Of a stretch of 64,000 bases of DNA, positions 26,692 through 35,546 are shown piece after piece (position 1 is the first letter of the stretch; each line of letters opens with the position of its first letter). A program made the position numbers and the translations under genes. Source of the stretch: Flavobacteriaceae bacterium (GTDB lineage: Bacteria > Bacteroidota > Bacteroidia > Flavobacteriales > Flavobacteriaceae); assembly GCA_018401115.1 (NCBI GenBank), contig JAGYKX010000008.1:62001-126000 (forward strand), in the 5' to 3' direction. A model generated the notes under the pieces. It was not told the origin of the DNA. It was given only the letters and a program-made list of their open reading frames with translations, and ran no database searches.

Positions 26692-26694
26692 TTT

Positions 26695-28104
26695 TTAAAG
26701 TGTGGAAGGGCACACATAATCAGAGGTCTTAGCACCTGATTCTTGCAGGCTTTTGAACCCTCCAGCTACGTCTATTAGGTTGTGTATTCCCCTACTCTTC
26801 AATATAGAAGATGCTATTACAGAACGGTAGCCTCCTGCGCAATGCACTAGGAAGTCCCCTTCAGAGGGAAAGGATGATAAGTGGTCATTTAAAGCATCTA
26901 AAGGTGCTGTTTCTGCAGATAATACATGTTCAGAAAGGTATTCAGGTGTATTTCTTACGTCAAAAACAACTTGGTTGTTTTTCTCTATTCTCTCAATCGC
27001 TTCTGACGCAGAGATGGAGTGAATTTGATCTACTTCTTTACCACTTGCTTTCCAAGCGTCAAAACCACCTTCTAAATAACCAATAGTTTGGTCAAAACCA
27101 ACTCTGGAGAGTCTGGTTATGGCTTCTTCTTCTCTACCTTGTGGCGCAATAAGTAAGATAGGTTGTTTTACGTCTGCAATTAGGGCACCTACCCATGGAG
27201 CAAACGAACCATCTAATCCTATAAAAATAGATCTTGGCACAAATCCGTTTACAAAGTCTGATTGGTGGCGAACGTCTAAAACAACAGCTTCTGTTTCGTT
27301 GGCTGCTGCCTCGAAAGCCTCTGGAGATAGTGGTTTTATGCCACGCTCTAGTACTTTGTCAAAATCTTCATACCCCTCCTTGTTCATTTTAACATTCAAA
27401 GGGAAGTATTTTGGGGGTGGCATTAAGCCGTCAGTAACTTCTTTTATGAACTCTTCTTTGGTCATGTCGGCCCGAAGGGCATAGTTCATTTTCTTTTGGT
27501 TACCTAAACTGTCTACGGTTTCTTTCATCATATTTTTACCACAGGCAGAACCTGCTCCATGTGCTGGATATACGGTAATATGGTCTGCCAAAGGCATAAT
27601 TTTATTGCGCAAACTATCAAAGAGTGTCCCCGCTAATTCTTCTTGGGTCATATGGGCTGCTTTTTGAGCCAAATCAGGACGTCCCACATCTCCTAAAAAT
27701 AAGGTGTCTCCAGAAAAAATCGCGTGATCTTCTCCCTGGGCATTCCTAAGTAAAAAGGTGGTGCTCTCCATAGTATGACCCGGTGTATGTAAAGCTACAA
27801 AAGTAAGGTCTCCTAATGTAAATTCCTGACCATCAGTTGCAATAAGTGCTTCAAAAGATGGATTTGCTAATGGACCGTATACAATAGTAGCACCTGTTTC
27901 TTTAGCCAAAGTTACGTGCCCACTCACAAAGTCTGCATGAAAATGGGTCTCAAAAATATATTTGATCTTGGCGTTATTGGCTTTGGCTTTTTCAATATAA
28001 GGGCCTACTTCTCTAAGAGGATCAATTATAGCTACTTCGCCATTAGATTCAATATAATAGGCGCCCTGCGCCAAACATCCGGTATAAATTTGTTCTATTA
28101 TCAT
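26695..28104 (-). CDS. MBL-fold persulfide dioxygenase-like protein with two rhodanese domains
   Basis: A 469-residue cytoplasmic protein. Residues 1 to about 240 form a metallo-beta-lactamase fold of the ETHE1/persulfide dioxygenase group, with THFHADFVSGH, TPGHTMES, SGDTLFLGDVGRPDL and VYPAHGAGSACGK. Two rhodanese-like domains follow. The first (about 265-355) has no Cys in its loop (LIAPQGREEE) and is probably inactive. The second (about 370-465) carries the catalytic Cys in FLVHCAGGYRS. It likely oxidises glutathione- or thiol-bound persulfide to sulfite, with sulfur transfer by the second domain. A Crp/Fnr gene lies 78 bp upstream on the same strand, and its likely operator sits before this gene. 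Confidence 0.85.
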   Translation of the reverse strand: MIIEQIYTGCLAQGAYYIESNGEVAIIDPLREVGPYIEKAKANNAKIKYIFETHFHADFVSGHVTLAKETGATIVYGPLANPSFEALIATDGQEFTLGDLTFVALHTPGHTMESTTFLLRNAQGEDHAIFSGDTLFLGDVGRPDLAQKAAHMTQEELAGTLFDSLRNKIMPLADHITVYPAHGAGSACGKNMMKETVDSLGNQKKMNYALRADMTKEEFIKEVTDGLMPPPKYFPLNVKMNKEGYEDFDKVLERGIKPLSPEAFEAAANETEAVVLDVRHQSDFVNGFVPRSIFIGLDGSFAPWVGALIADVKQPILLIAPQGREEEAITRLSRVGFDQTIGYLEGGFDAWKASGKEVDQIHSISASEAIERIEKNNQVVFDVRNTPEYLSEHVLSAETAPLDALNDHLSSFPSEGDFLVHCAGGYRSVIASSILKSRGIHNLIDVAGGFKSLQESGAKTSDYVCPSTL

Positions 28105-28127
28105 GGGACTAGTTTTTTGTAATGATT

Positions 28128-28135
28128 CAAAAATA
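28128..28135 (-). promoter_or_regulatory. -7 promoter box of the MBL/rhodanese gene
   Basis: TATTTTTG on the minus strand fits TAnnTTTG, 23 bp upstream of the start codon. The predicted transcript start is near 28,121. Confidence 0.5.
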
Positions 28136-28157
28136 TAAAAAATTTATCCTATGCTTT

Positions 28158-28171
28158 GTAACATCTGTTAC
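28158..28171. promoter_or_regulatory. Candidate Crp/Fnr operator
   Basis: GTAACA-TC-TGTTAC is a perfect inverted repeat of the type bound by Crp/Fnr proteins. Its centre lies about 43 bp upstream of the predicted transcript start, close to the -41.5 position of class II activation. The neighbouring gene encodes a Crp/Fnr regulator. Confidence 0.6.
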
Positions 28172-28182
28172 CAAAAATGACC

Positions 28183-28818
28183 TTATAAATCAATTACGGT
28201 AATGTCGTTCCTATGCATAGAAATTTTGCCCTCATTTTCTAATTTTTTTAAAAGTCTTGAAATAACTACCCTTGAGGTGTGTAAGTCGTATGCAATCTCT
28301 TGGTGGGTAGCGTGAATATGGTCATCTCCGGTAACTTTGGCTTTGTCTTGCAGGTGCTTTAATAAGCGGTCGTCCATACGAAGAAAAGCTAGGGTGTCTA
28401 TGGTTTGTAACAATTCCTTCATTCTTGCCTGATAACTGTCTAACACAAATTGCTGCCAGGTCTTAAACTTACCCATCCATGATTCCATTTGTGCCACAGG
28501 AATCATAATGATTTCTGCATCTGTCTCAGCAACCGCTCTAATGTCACTCTTAGTTCCACCCATACAACAAGAAAAACTCATGGCGCAGGTGTCTCCTTTT
28601 TCTATGAAATACAAAAGTAATTCATCTGACTTCTCATCTTCTCTCATGATTTTAATCGCCCCTGAGAGCAATAAAGGCATGTGGGTAATAAGTTCCCCAA
28701 TTTCAATAAGTTGTTGCCCTGCAGCTACTTTTTTTAAACTCCCAAACCTGAGAATTTCTTCCATTAATGCAGGCTCAAAAAGAAAACCGTAATGTTGCTC
28801 TAATGCTTCTTTAAACAT
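28183..28818 (-). CDS. Crp/Fnr-family transcriptional regulator
   Basis: A 211-residue regulator with an N-terminal cyclic-nucleotide-binding-type barrel (about residues 20-125, with LLLSGAIKIMREDEKSDELLL) and a C-terminal winged helix (HQEIAYDLHTSRVVISRLLKKLENEG). It has cysteines in AMSFSCCMGG but not the N-terminal cluster of Fnr, so it is probably not an oxygen-sensing Fnr. The effector is unknown; persulfide or redox sensing is possible given the CC pair and its neighbour. It lies just upstream of the MBL/rhodanese gene and 4 bp after the M20 peptidase gene on the same strand. Confidence 0.88.
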   Translation of the reverse strand: MFKEALEQHYGFLFEPALMEEILRFGSLKKVAAGQQLIEIGELITHMPLLLSGAIKIMREDEKSDELLLYFIEKGDTCAMSFSCCMGGTKSDIRAVAETDAEIIMIPVAQMESWMGKFKTWQQFVLDSYQARMKELLQTIDTLAFLRMDDRLLKHLQDKAKVTGDDHIHATHQEIAYDLHTSRVVISRLLKKLENEGKISMHRNDITVIDL

Positions 28819-28822
28819 ATTA

Positions 28823-30133
28823 TTATGGATGTAAAAGTCTGTATATTAAGACAGCTGTTCTTTGTGTGAGTGCCTCAAAGGTATTTAAATTCACCGTTTC
28901 TTGTGGAGTATGAGCACCGGTTCCCATGGTGCCTAAGCCATCTAAGCAAGCGACATAATTCGCCACAAAAGAAGTGTCTGCAGCCCCTCTTTTTCCGGGA
29001 TCATAGGCCAATACTGTTCCCTGATTTAAATCTAAACTCACCTGGTTTAATTGAGCTAACAAAGCCTCATTTTCTGCGGTAGGTGGCATGGCAGGATAAC
29101 TGTCCGTAAAAGTTATTTCTGCACTCGTTTGTGGTAGATTTCTGGCAACAACAGCCCTCATCTTAATCCTAGCACTATCTTTCTGTGCTTCCGAAATAAA
29201 CCTTAAGCCTCCTTGAACGGTAGCTGTCTGTGCCACCACATTGCTCTTTCCAAATGCGGTAGCATTTCCAGTAAGCGGGTCAATACTGGTGAAGGTTCCC
29301 CCTACTATCATTCCAGGATTAAAAGTGAGTAGGACTGGACCTTTTACTTCTTCATAAAAATCATTTAAAATCCTTCCTATTTCAAAAATAGCGCCCGCAC
29401 CAGTTCGTTCACTAAAAACACCGGAAGAGTGGGCTCTTTTGCCAGTAGTAGTTACTTTCCATCCTGAAGAACCTCTTCTAGCTACCGTGGCATAGTTGAA
29501 TCCAGTAGACGTTTCAAACCCCAGCGCCACGTCAGATTTCTTAGCCGCATCTATAAGGTCTTTTCTACTAACAGAAAGCGGTTTTCCTGAACTTTCTTCA
29601 TCTCCTGTAAATGCTACAATTACCTGAGTATTTTTTAACAAACCTTGTTCGCTTAGTGCTTTTAAAGCATATAATATAATCACATCTCCCCCTTTCATAT
29701 CATTCCCCCCAGGAGCGTGTGCAATACTGTCGTTTATACGTTTAAAGGTTTGAAATGGACTGTTTTCTTCAAAGACCGTATCTAAATGACCGATCAATAA
29801 TAATTTTTTACCAGTTGGTTTTTTCACCACGGGTGTTTCTACAAAAAGATGTCCTGCCCTATTCAGTGAATCTGGCATTGGAATCCATCTAGGCTGCATT
29901 CCAATAGAAGAAAAAGCGTCGCTAAAAACGGTTCCTACTTCCTGTACACCTTTTAAATTTAGCGTCCCACTGTTTATATTCACCACTTTTTCTAAAAAGG
30001 AGATAGCCTCTGAATTGTTAGCAGAAACAGTCGCCACCAATTGCTTTTCTACTTTATTAAGTTTTTGCGCCTGTAATATTTGAAAGCTAAGCATTGACAA
30101 AAGAAGAGGCGCTAAAAAAAATGTTTTACTCAT
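28823..30133 (-). CDS. Exported M20-family metallopeptidase (glutamate carboxypeptidase-like)
   Basis: A 436-residue secreted zinc peptidase. ATG 30133 is chosen because the signal peptide (MSKTFFLAPLLLSMLSFQIL, cleaved after QAQ) starts there. Five extra codons upstream are possible. Metal and catalytic segments are LIGHLDTVFE (His and Asp), GGNDMKGGD, TGDEESSG (catalytic Glu pair), a dimerisation domain with RGSSGWKVTTTGKRAHSSG, and a C-terminal GTGAHTPQETVN. It resembles carboxypeptidase G2/T-like enzymes that remove C-terminal glutamate or other residues. It ends 4 bp before the crp/fnr gene, so the two are likely cotranscribed. Confidence 0.85.
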   Translation of the reverse strand: MSKTFFLAPLLLSMLSFQILQAQKLNKVEKQLVATVSANNSEAISFLEKVVNINSGTLNLKGVQEVGTVFSDAFSSIGMQPRWIPMPDSLNRAGHLFVETPVVKKPTGKKLLLIGHLDTVFEENSPFQTFKRINDSIAHAPGGNDMKGGDVIILYALKALSEQGLLKNTQVIVAFTGDEESSGKPLSVSRKDLIDAAKKSDVALGFETSTGFNYATVARRGSSGWKVTTTGKRAHSSGVFSERTGAGAIFEIGRILNDFYEEVKGPVLLTFNPGMIVGGTFTSIDPLTGNATAFGKSNVVAQTATVQGGLRFISEAQKDSARIKMRAVVARNLPQTSAEITFTDSYPAMPPTAENEALLAQLNQVSLDLNQGTVLAYDPGKRGAADTSFVANYVACLDGLGTMGTGAHTPQETVNLNTFEALTQRTAVLIYRLLHP

Positions 30134-30195
30134 GTTGATACATTTCATATTTAAAAGTTCAATTTACTAAAATTAGTTTTAAACTTCTGCGCAGA

Positions 30196-31437
30196 TTAGT
30201 CAAACTTTAATGCTTTAACCACAGATACCTTAGATACTATAACCGAAGGAAGCAAAAGCATTAGAGAACAAAGTATTAGTACCAGCGCATTTAACCCCAA
30301 TACAATTGATAGATCCATGTATACTGGAATTTCTCTAATATAATATTCTTTTGGATTTGGAAATTGAAGCCATTTAAATTTGTCTTGAAGATAAATTATA
30401 CCTAACCCCACAAAATTACCCACCATTAATCCAAAACCTATTAAGTAAACGGCCTGATACAAAAACACTTTTCTCACGGTCCAATTTTCAGCCCCTAAAG
30501 CTTTGAGAACACCAATCATAGGGGTCCGTTCAAGAATGAGTACTAAAAGTGCCGTAACCATGTTAATTCCTCCAACTAATATCATGATCCCAATAATGAG
30601 AATCATATTAAAATCGAAAAGAGCAATCCATTCAAAAATATTATAATAACGTTCTTTCACGGAACGTACATCCAAATCTGATTGTGTAGCGGCATATACC
30701 TCTGCTGTTTTTTCCTCTATCTGATCAAAATCCGATACAAATAATTCAAAAGCACTTACTTGGTCAACTTCCCAACCAGATATTTTTTGTAAGTGCCTCA
30801 GGTCTAAAAAAATATAACTACTATCAAAAGTCTCAAAACCCGAATCATATATTCCTACTATTTTAAAAATTCGCTGACTTGGAACGGTATTTTTTGAATC
30901 ATTTTTAATGAAAAAAGTTCTAAAAGTATCTCCTACTTTAAGGACCAATTTTTGTGCCATTAGATCAGAAATGAGCACTTCATTATTGAGTTTCCCCCCA
31001 TAATTTGGTAAACGACCATTGATAATAAAATCTTTAAAAGCCCTCCAATTATAATCTGAAGACACCCCTTTAGCAACAATTCCTTCAAAAGTATCTTCTG
31101 TCCTAATAATTCCTGGTGTAGTAATAATTCCCTGAATGTGGGTGATTCCAGAAACAGCTGTAAATTTCGGGTAGAATGTTTGATTTTTAGAAATAGGCGA
31201 TCCAGAAATATGAGCCGTATTGGTCTCGTAGCTAATTATTTGAAGGTCACCATTAAATGCAGCTACTTTTTCCTTAATTTTATAATTCAATCCAAGGCCA
31301 GTGGCTACAGAAATGAGCATCATAACCATGCCAATAGCAATAGCAGCAATAGCAATTTTAATGATTGGTGCAGAGATATGGCTTTTGCCACGACCTCCTA
31401 AAGCTAGCCTTTTGGCTATAAATAGTGATACATTCAA
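30196..31437 (-). CDS. LolC/LolE-type ABC transporter permease
   Basis: A 413-residue inner-membrane protein of the FtsX/LolCE/MacB permease group. One N-terminal membrane helix (about residues 27-49) is followed by a large periplasmic MacB-PCD-like domain. Three C-terminal helices (about 275-300, 320-345 and 375-400) follow, with the coupling segment ERTPMIGVLKALGAENWTVR. Such permeases extract lipoproteins from the inner membrane with an ATPase encoded elsewhere. The start codon is TTG at 31437-31435, since N-terminal alignment with the family (MNxxLFIAKRL) fits and no usable in-frame ATG exists. It abuts the start of the divergent namZ gene. Confidence 0.8.
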   Translation of the reverse strand: MNVSLFIAKRLALGGRGKSHISAPIIKIAIAAIAIGMVMMLISVATGLGLNYKIKEKVAAFNGDLQIISYETNTAHISGSPISKNQTFYPKFTAVSGITHIQGIITTPGIIRTEDTFEGIVAKGVSSDYNWRAFKDFIINGRLPNYGGKLNNEVLISDLMAQKLVLKVGDTFRTFFIKNDSKNTVPSQRIFKIVGIYDSGFETFDSSYIFLDLRHLQKISGWEVDQVSAFELFVSDFDQIEEKTAEVYAATQSDLDVRSVKERYYNIFEWIALFDFNMILIIGIMILVGGINMVTALLVLILERTPMIGVLKALGAENWTVRKVFLYQAVYLIGFGLMVGNFVGLGIIYLQDKFKWLQFPNPKEYYIREIPVYMDLSIVLGLNALVLILCSLMLLLPSVIVSKVSVVKALKFD

Positions 31438-32649
31438 ATGAATAAGCCCTTTAATATTTCCAAAAATAGCACTTTATTTATACTTCTATTCATGCTTTGC
31501 ATACCTTTTAGTAGTTGCAATAGCCAAGAAGAAAATCAAATTATTGTAGGCGCCAATAGGACCGCCACATACCTACCCTATCTCAAAGGAAAAAATGTTG
31601 CGGTAGTAGCCAATCCAACTTCTGTGATATTCAAAACCAATGACCACTCACAAGGCCATACCCATTTAGTAGATTCTTTACTGTCTTTAGGAGTCAATAT
31701 TATCAAGGTATTCTCACCTGAGCACGGCTTTAGAGGAAATATAGATGCTGGTGAAAAGGTATTAGATGGCATAGATCCCTCTACAGGTATTCCGATCGTT
31801 TCACTCTATGGAAATCAAAGAAAACCAAACCCTGAAAGCTTGCAAAACATAGATCTTGTGCTATTTGACATTCAAGATGTAGGGGTGCGGTTTTATACCT
31901 ATATCGCTACCCTTCAATTGGTCATGCAGGCCTGTGGAGCAGAAGATATTCCGTTATTAGTTTTAGATAGACCTAATCCAAATAGTCACTATGTAGACGG
32001 ACCTACAATGGAAAAAGCCCACCAGAGTTTTCTGGGAATGACCCCTATACCACTGGTTTATGGAATGACCATTGGAGAATATGCCAGCATGGTAAACACT
32101 GAAGAAGGCTGGCTAGGTACAGATAAACATCCAGCACTTTCGGTGGTGGGTTTAAAAAATTACAATAGAGAAGTCTCCTACTCAATCCCTGTAAGGCCCT
32201 CGCCTAATTTACCCAATGACCAATCCATTGCACTTTACCCTAGTCTGGGGTTATTTGAAGGAACTACCATCAATGCAGGAAGGGGAACAGAAGCACAATT
32301 CACTCGCTTCGGAGCTCCAGAATTGTCCAACGCAATGTCCTTTAGCTATATTCCAAAATCCAATTTTGGTGCTAAAAATCCAAAACACAAGAACGAAATT
32401 TGCTTTGGAAAAGATTTGTCTAATATACCACCACCTCGTGCAGTAAATCTCACTTGGCTCATAGATGCATACACTAATAGCCCTAAAAAAGAGGCATTTT
32501 TTCTCACATCAGGATTTACCAAACACGCAGGAAACGATAGACTTCAAAAACAAATAGAAGCAGGAATGACTGCTGCAGAAATAAGAAAAACATGGCAAAA
32601 GGATCTAGACACTTTCAAAGCGATTAGAGCCAAATACCTCAGGTATTAA
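31438..32649 (+). CDS. namZ: Exo-beta-N-acetylmuramidase NamZ-like lipoprotein (DUF1343)
   Basis: A 403-residue protein of the DUF1343 family, whose Bacillus member NamZ removes terminal MurNAc from peptidoglycan fragments. The signal peptide ends at a lipobox (FSSC, Cys27). The core has KGKNVAVVANPTSV, FSPEHGFRGNIDAGEKV (family active-site region), LVLFDIQDVGVRFYTYI, LDRPNPN and PRAVNLTWLI. Likely role: peptidoglycan recycling or scavenging in the periplasm. Its ATG lies directly next to the TTG start of the divergent permease gene, leaving no space for a separate promoter. Confidence 0.88.
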   Translation: MNKPFNISKNSTLFILLFMLCIPFSSCNSQEENQIIVGANRTATYLPYLKGKNVAVVANPTSVIFKTNDHSQGHTHLVDSLLSLGVNIIKVFSPEHGFRGNIDAGEKVLDGIDPSTGIPIVSLYGNQRKPNPESLQNIDLVLFDIQDVGVRFYTYIATLQLVMQACGAEDIPLLVLDRPNPNSHYVDGPTMEKAHQSFLGMTPIPLVYGMTIGEYASMVNTEEGWLGTDKHPALSVVGLKNYNREVSYSIPVRPSPNLPNDQSIALYPSLGLFEGTTINAGRGTEAQFTRFGAPELSNAMSFSYIPKSNFGAKNPKHKNEICFGKDLSNIPPPRAVNLTWLIDAYTNSPKKEAFFLTSGFTKHAGNDRLQKQIEAGMTAAEIRKTWQKDLDTFKAIRAKYLRY

Positions 32650-32703
32650 AAAAAAATTAAAATCCAGCCCAAAAAAATAGGTTAGACTATTGGTAAATAG
32701 TCA

Positions 32704-33537
32704 CTAATCCCTAGAAGTAGTAGGTTTTCTGTAAGCGTTAAATGGAATTTTAAGAAGTTCTCTGATTGACTTATTGGCTTCTGAATCTGGGTAAGTATCT
32801 ACCCCGTACACAATCTGATCTACAGGCATGGTTGAAAAAGTACCAAAAAGTCGGTCCCAAACTGAAAATATATTGCCGTAATTCGAATCGGTATAAGGCA
32901 ATTTATAGTGGTGGTGAATCTTATGCATATTAGGAGAAACAATCAACCAACTCAATAAGGCGTCTGCTTTGGCAGGTAATTTTATATTGGCGTGGTTAAA
33001 TTGAGAAAATAGCACAGAAAGTCCTTGATACAACATAATGTAAGCCACCGGAGCACCTACTACAAAAACAGCCAAACAGGTGAAAAGAAAACGCACTACA
33101 CTCTCCAAAGGATGATGCCTATTAGCAGACGTTGTATCTACCTCCATATCTGTATGATGTACCAAGTGAAAGCCCCATAAAACCATCACTTTGTGTTCTG
33201 TAAAATGAGCCAACCAGGCTCCTATGAGATCTAAAAACAAGACTGCCACAAAAACCTCTAACCACAAGGGCATGGGGGGTAACCAATAGAGCAACCCAAA
33301 AGAATTTGCTGCAGTCCAATCGCTGGTATACAGTAATAAAAAAGCTAATGGGAAATTTACCAATATAGTGGTTAGCGTAAAGAAAATATTTACACCCGCG
33401 TGTTTGCCTTTGTGATAATACAATTTAAAGAGTGGTAAAATATATTCTAGTATCCAAAAAAAAGTAATTCCACCCACCAAAATAAGGCTTCTGTGCAAAG
33501 GTGGAATGGTTTCAAAGTAGGAGATGATCTGTTCCAA
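32704..33537 (-). CDS. Sterol desaturase/fatty acid hydroxylase-family membrane protein
   Basis: A 277-residue di-iron membrane oxygenase with about four to five membrane segments. The histidine motifs HFTEH, HLVHHTD, HRHHPLE and HKIHHH, which ligate the two irons, are all present. The family hydroxylates or desaturates lipids. Bacterial members act on fatty acids, carotenoids or hopanoids, and the substrate cannot be read here. The next gene on the same strand is a YkgJ-like protein (gap 23 bp upstream), so the two may be cotranscribed. Confidence 0.85.
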   Translation of the reverse strand: MEQIISYFETIPPLHRSLILVGGITFFWILEYILPLFKLYYHKGKHAGVNIFFTLTTILVNFPLAFLLLYTSDWTAANSFGLLYWLPPMPLWLEVFVAVLFLDLIGAWLAHFTEHKVMVLWGFHLVHHTDMEVDTTSANRHHPLESVVRFLFTCLAVFVVGAPVAYIMLYQGLSVLFSQFNHANIKLPAKADALLSWLIVSPNMHKIHHHYKLPYTDSNYGNIFSVWDRLFGTFSTMPVDQIVYGVDTYPDSEANKSIRELLKIPFNAYRKPTTSRD

Positions 33538-33560
33538 AGCAATTTATTTTTTTTTTAAAA

Positions 33561-34055
33561 TTACAACTTTATTTTATTTTTCATAGCCTCCACTACCTTA
33601 TAAGCAGCGGGACAAATAGGAATATTTTTTTGAGTAATAGCTGTAATCTGATGAAACTTCTTTCGGTTGGTGTGCGGAAATTCACTACATGCTTTAGGCC
33701 TTTGGTCATATATACTGCAATAATTATCTCCCCCTAAAAAGGTACAAGGCACTTGTTGCAACACATAATCATTGTCTTCATCTACTTTTAAATATTGCGA
33801 CACAAACTGAGCAGATTTCATCTTTAGGTGCTTGGCTATTCGATCAATATCTGCGCGGGTAAAAAGGGGCCCTGTAGTCTTACAACAATTGGCACAACTC
33901 AAACAATCTACCGTATCAAAAACAGTATCATGAAGCTCTTGCATCATATAATCTAACTGCTTAGGCGGCTTTTTTTTGAGTTTGGCAAAGTAGGCAGTAG
34001 TCTCTTTAGAAGACTCCTTGGCCAGTTTAGGCAATTTTTTTAAAAATTCATCCAT
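33561..34055 (-). CDS. YkgJ-family cysteine-cluster protein
   Basis: A 164-residue cytoplasmic protein with the conserved cysteine pattern of the YkgJ (zinc- or iron-chelating) family: CLSCANCCKTTGP, a central CTFLGGDNYCSIYDQRPKAC and a late CPAAY. The cysteines probably hold an iron-sulfur or zinc centre. Biochemical role is unknown. It lies 23 bp upstream of the desaturase-like gene on the same strand. Confidence 0.85.
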   Translation of the reverse strand: MDEFLKKLPKLAKESSKETTAYFAKLKKKPPKQLDYMMQELHDTVFDTVDCLSCANCCKTTGPLFTRADIDRIAKHLKMKSAQFVSQYLKVDEDNDYVLQQVPCTFLGGDNYCSIYDQRPKACSEFPHTNRKKFHQITAITQKNIPICPAAYKVVEAMKNKIKL

Positions 34056-34143
34056 AGATAAAAAAAGAAAGTCTTTATAAAATTAGACGCATTCATTTGG
34101 GTTAAAAATAAGACATTTGTATCGCTCAAAAAATTTTAACCCC

Positions 34144-34845
34144 ATGGATATTTTTGGAAACGCTTTATTAGATTATTGGAACGGAATAGCCACAGAAAAT
34201 ATTTTGACTCACTCCAATTTAGAAGACACTGATGAAATTCCTTTGGAGTACCTTTTTAGAGACTACAAACAAATGCCTGCTCTAGAAAAAAAAGCGCTCA
34301 AGAACTGCAAGGGAGCTATCTTAGATTTAGGTGCAGGCGCAGGGTCTCACGCCCTTTATTTGCAACAACAACATAAAAGCGTCACAGCTTTAGACATCTC
34401 ACAGGGCGCTGCAGAGGTGTGTAAATTAAGGGGGGTAAAAAACGTATTTTGTGAAAATTTATTTGATCACAACCTTAAATACGACACTATACTGCTCCTT
34501 ATGAACGGTACAGGACTAGCTGGTACATTAAAAGGTTTGGGCCCATTTTTAGAGCAGCTGAAAAAACTTTTAAACCCGAATGGGCAAATCCTAGTGGAAG
34601 GGACAGACATTCTCTACATGTTTGAATCCGATGAAGAAGACGGAGGATACTGGGTACCTGACCAGGGAGATTATTACGGAGAACTTCGCTTTACCATGCG
34701 TTATAAAGACCAAATAACAACAGAATTTCCGTGGCTCTATTTGGACTACAATACATTAGCCAGAGCAGCACAATACCACGGATTTAAAACAGCCCTTGTG
34801 ATGGAAGGTCCACAGGACAATTATTTGGCCAAACTCAGCTTATAA
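34144..34845 (+). CDS. Class I SAM-dependent methyltransferase
   Basis: A 233-residue methyltransferase. The ATG at 34144 is preferred over a TTG at 34117, because MDIFGNALLDYWNG is where the flavobacterial homologues begin, from memory. Motif I is AILDLGAGAGSHALYL and the acidic motif II follows at VTALDIS. LLLMNGTGLAG is motif IV-like. Substrate unknown. It is divergent from the YkgJ gene and convergent with queE (5 bp between stops). Confidence 0.8.
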   Translation: MDIFGNALLDYWNGIATENILTHSNLEDTDEIPLEYLFRDYKQMPALEKKALKNCKGAILDLGAGAGSHALYLQQQHKSVTALDISQGAAEVCKLRGVKNVFCENLFDHNLKYDTILLLMNGTGLAGTLKGLGPFLEQLKKLLNPNGQILVEGTDILYMFESDEEDGGYWVPDQGDYYGELRFTMRYKDQITTEFPWLYLDYNTLARAAQYHGFKTALVMEGPQDNYLAKLSL

Positions 34846-34850
34846 GGGAA

Positions 34851-35480
34851 TTAAGGAATATTGAGGTATTTATGGGTTTGCAAAGACACTTTCCAAGCTG
34901 GATTGGCCATGACAAAATCTACAATCATAGGAACTACCTTGTCTCTTACACTCCATTCAGGTTGTAAATACAAATGACAGTTAGGCCCTACCTTTGCGGC
35001 CTGCTCTTGGGCAAACTCTAAATCATGCTTGTTAAAAACAATCACTTTAAGTTCGTTGGCTTCTTTGTAAATAGGTGCTAAAGGCAATTTATTTTTCTTG
35101 GGAGAAAGACAAATCCAATCCCACTCCCCTGTCAGTTCGTAGGCGCCAGAGGTCTCTATATGGGTTTGCAAACCCGCTTTTTTTAAGCCGGCTGTTACAG
35201 GTCCCATACCCCAAGTAAGCGGTTCTCCTCCAGTAATGACAATAGTTTTGTAAGGACTAGCGTCTTGGATAATTTTTTCTATCGCCGTAGGCGGATGCTT
35301 TTCAGCGTCCCAACTCTCCTTTACGTCACACCAATGACAGCCCACATCACAACCGCCAACCCTAATAAAATATGCGGCAGTACCTTTGTGGTAGCCCTCT
35401 CCTTGAATCGTGTAAAACGCCTCCATTAAAGGCAAATAAATGCCCTTGTTCACCGCGTTTAAAATATCCTGCTCTTTCAT
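34851..35480 (-). CDS. queE: 7-carboxy-7-deazaguanine synthase
   Basis: Radical SAM enzyme of queuosine biosynthesis that converts CPH4 to 7-carboxy-7-deazaguanine. The 209-residue protein has YTIQGEGYHKGTAAYF, the cluster motif GCDVGCHWCD (Cx3Cx2C for the 4Fe-4S cluster) and the SAM-binding VITGGEPL. The C-terminal part (LKVIVFNKHDLEFA, LQPEW) matches the family. It is monocistronic here; other queuosine genes are not in the window. Confidence 0.92.
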   Translation of the reverse strand: MKEQDILNAVNKGIYLPLMEAFYTIQGEGYHKGTAAYFIRVGGCDVGCHWCDVKESWDAEKHPPTAIEKIIQDASPYKTIVITGGEPLTWGMGPVTAGLKKAGLQTHIETSGAYELTGEWDWICLSPKKNKLPLAPIYKEANELKVIVFNKHDLEFAQEQAAKVGPNCHLYLQPEWSVRDKVVPMIVDFVMANPAWKVSLQTHKYLNIP

Positions 35481-35546
35481 GCCGCAAAGATATTAGAATT
35501 AGATTACTTTTACGGGACTATTTTATCTAATTAAATGCCTTATTAC

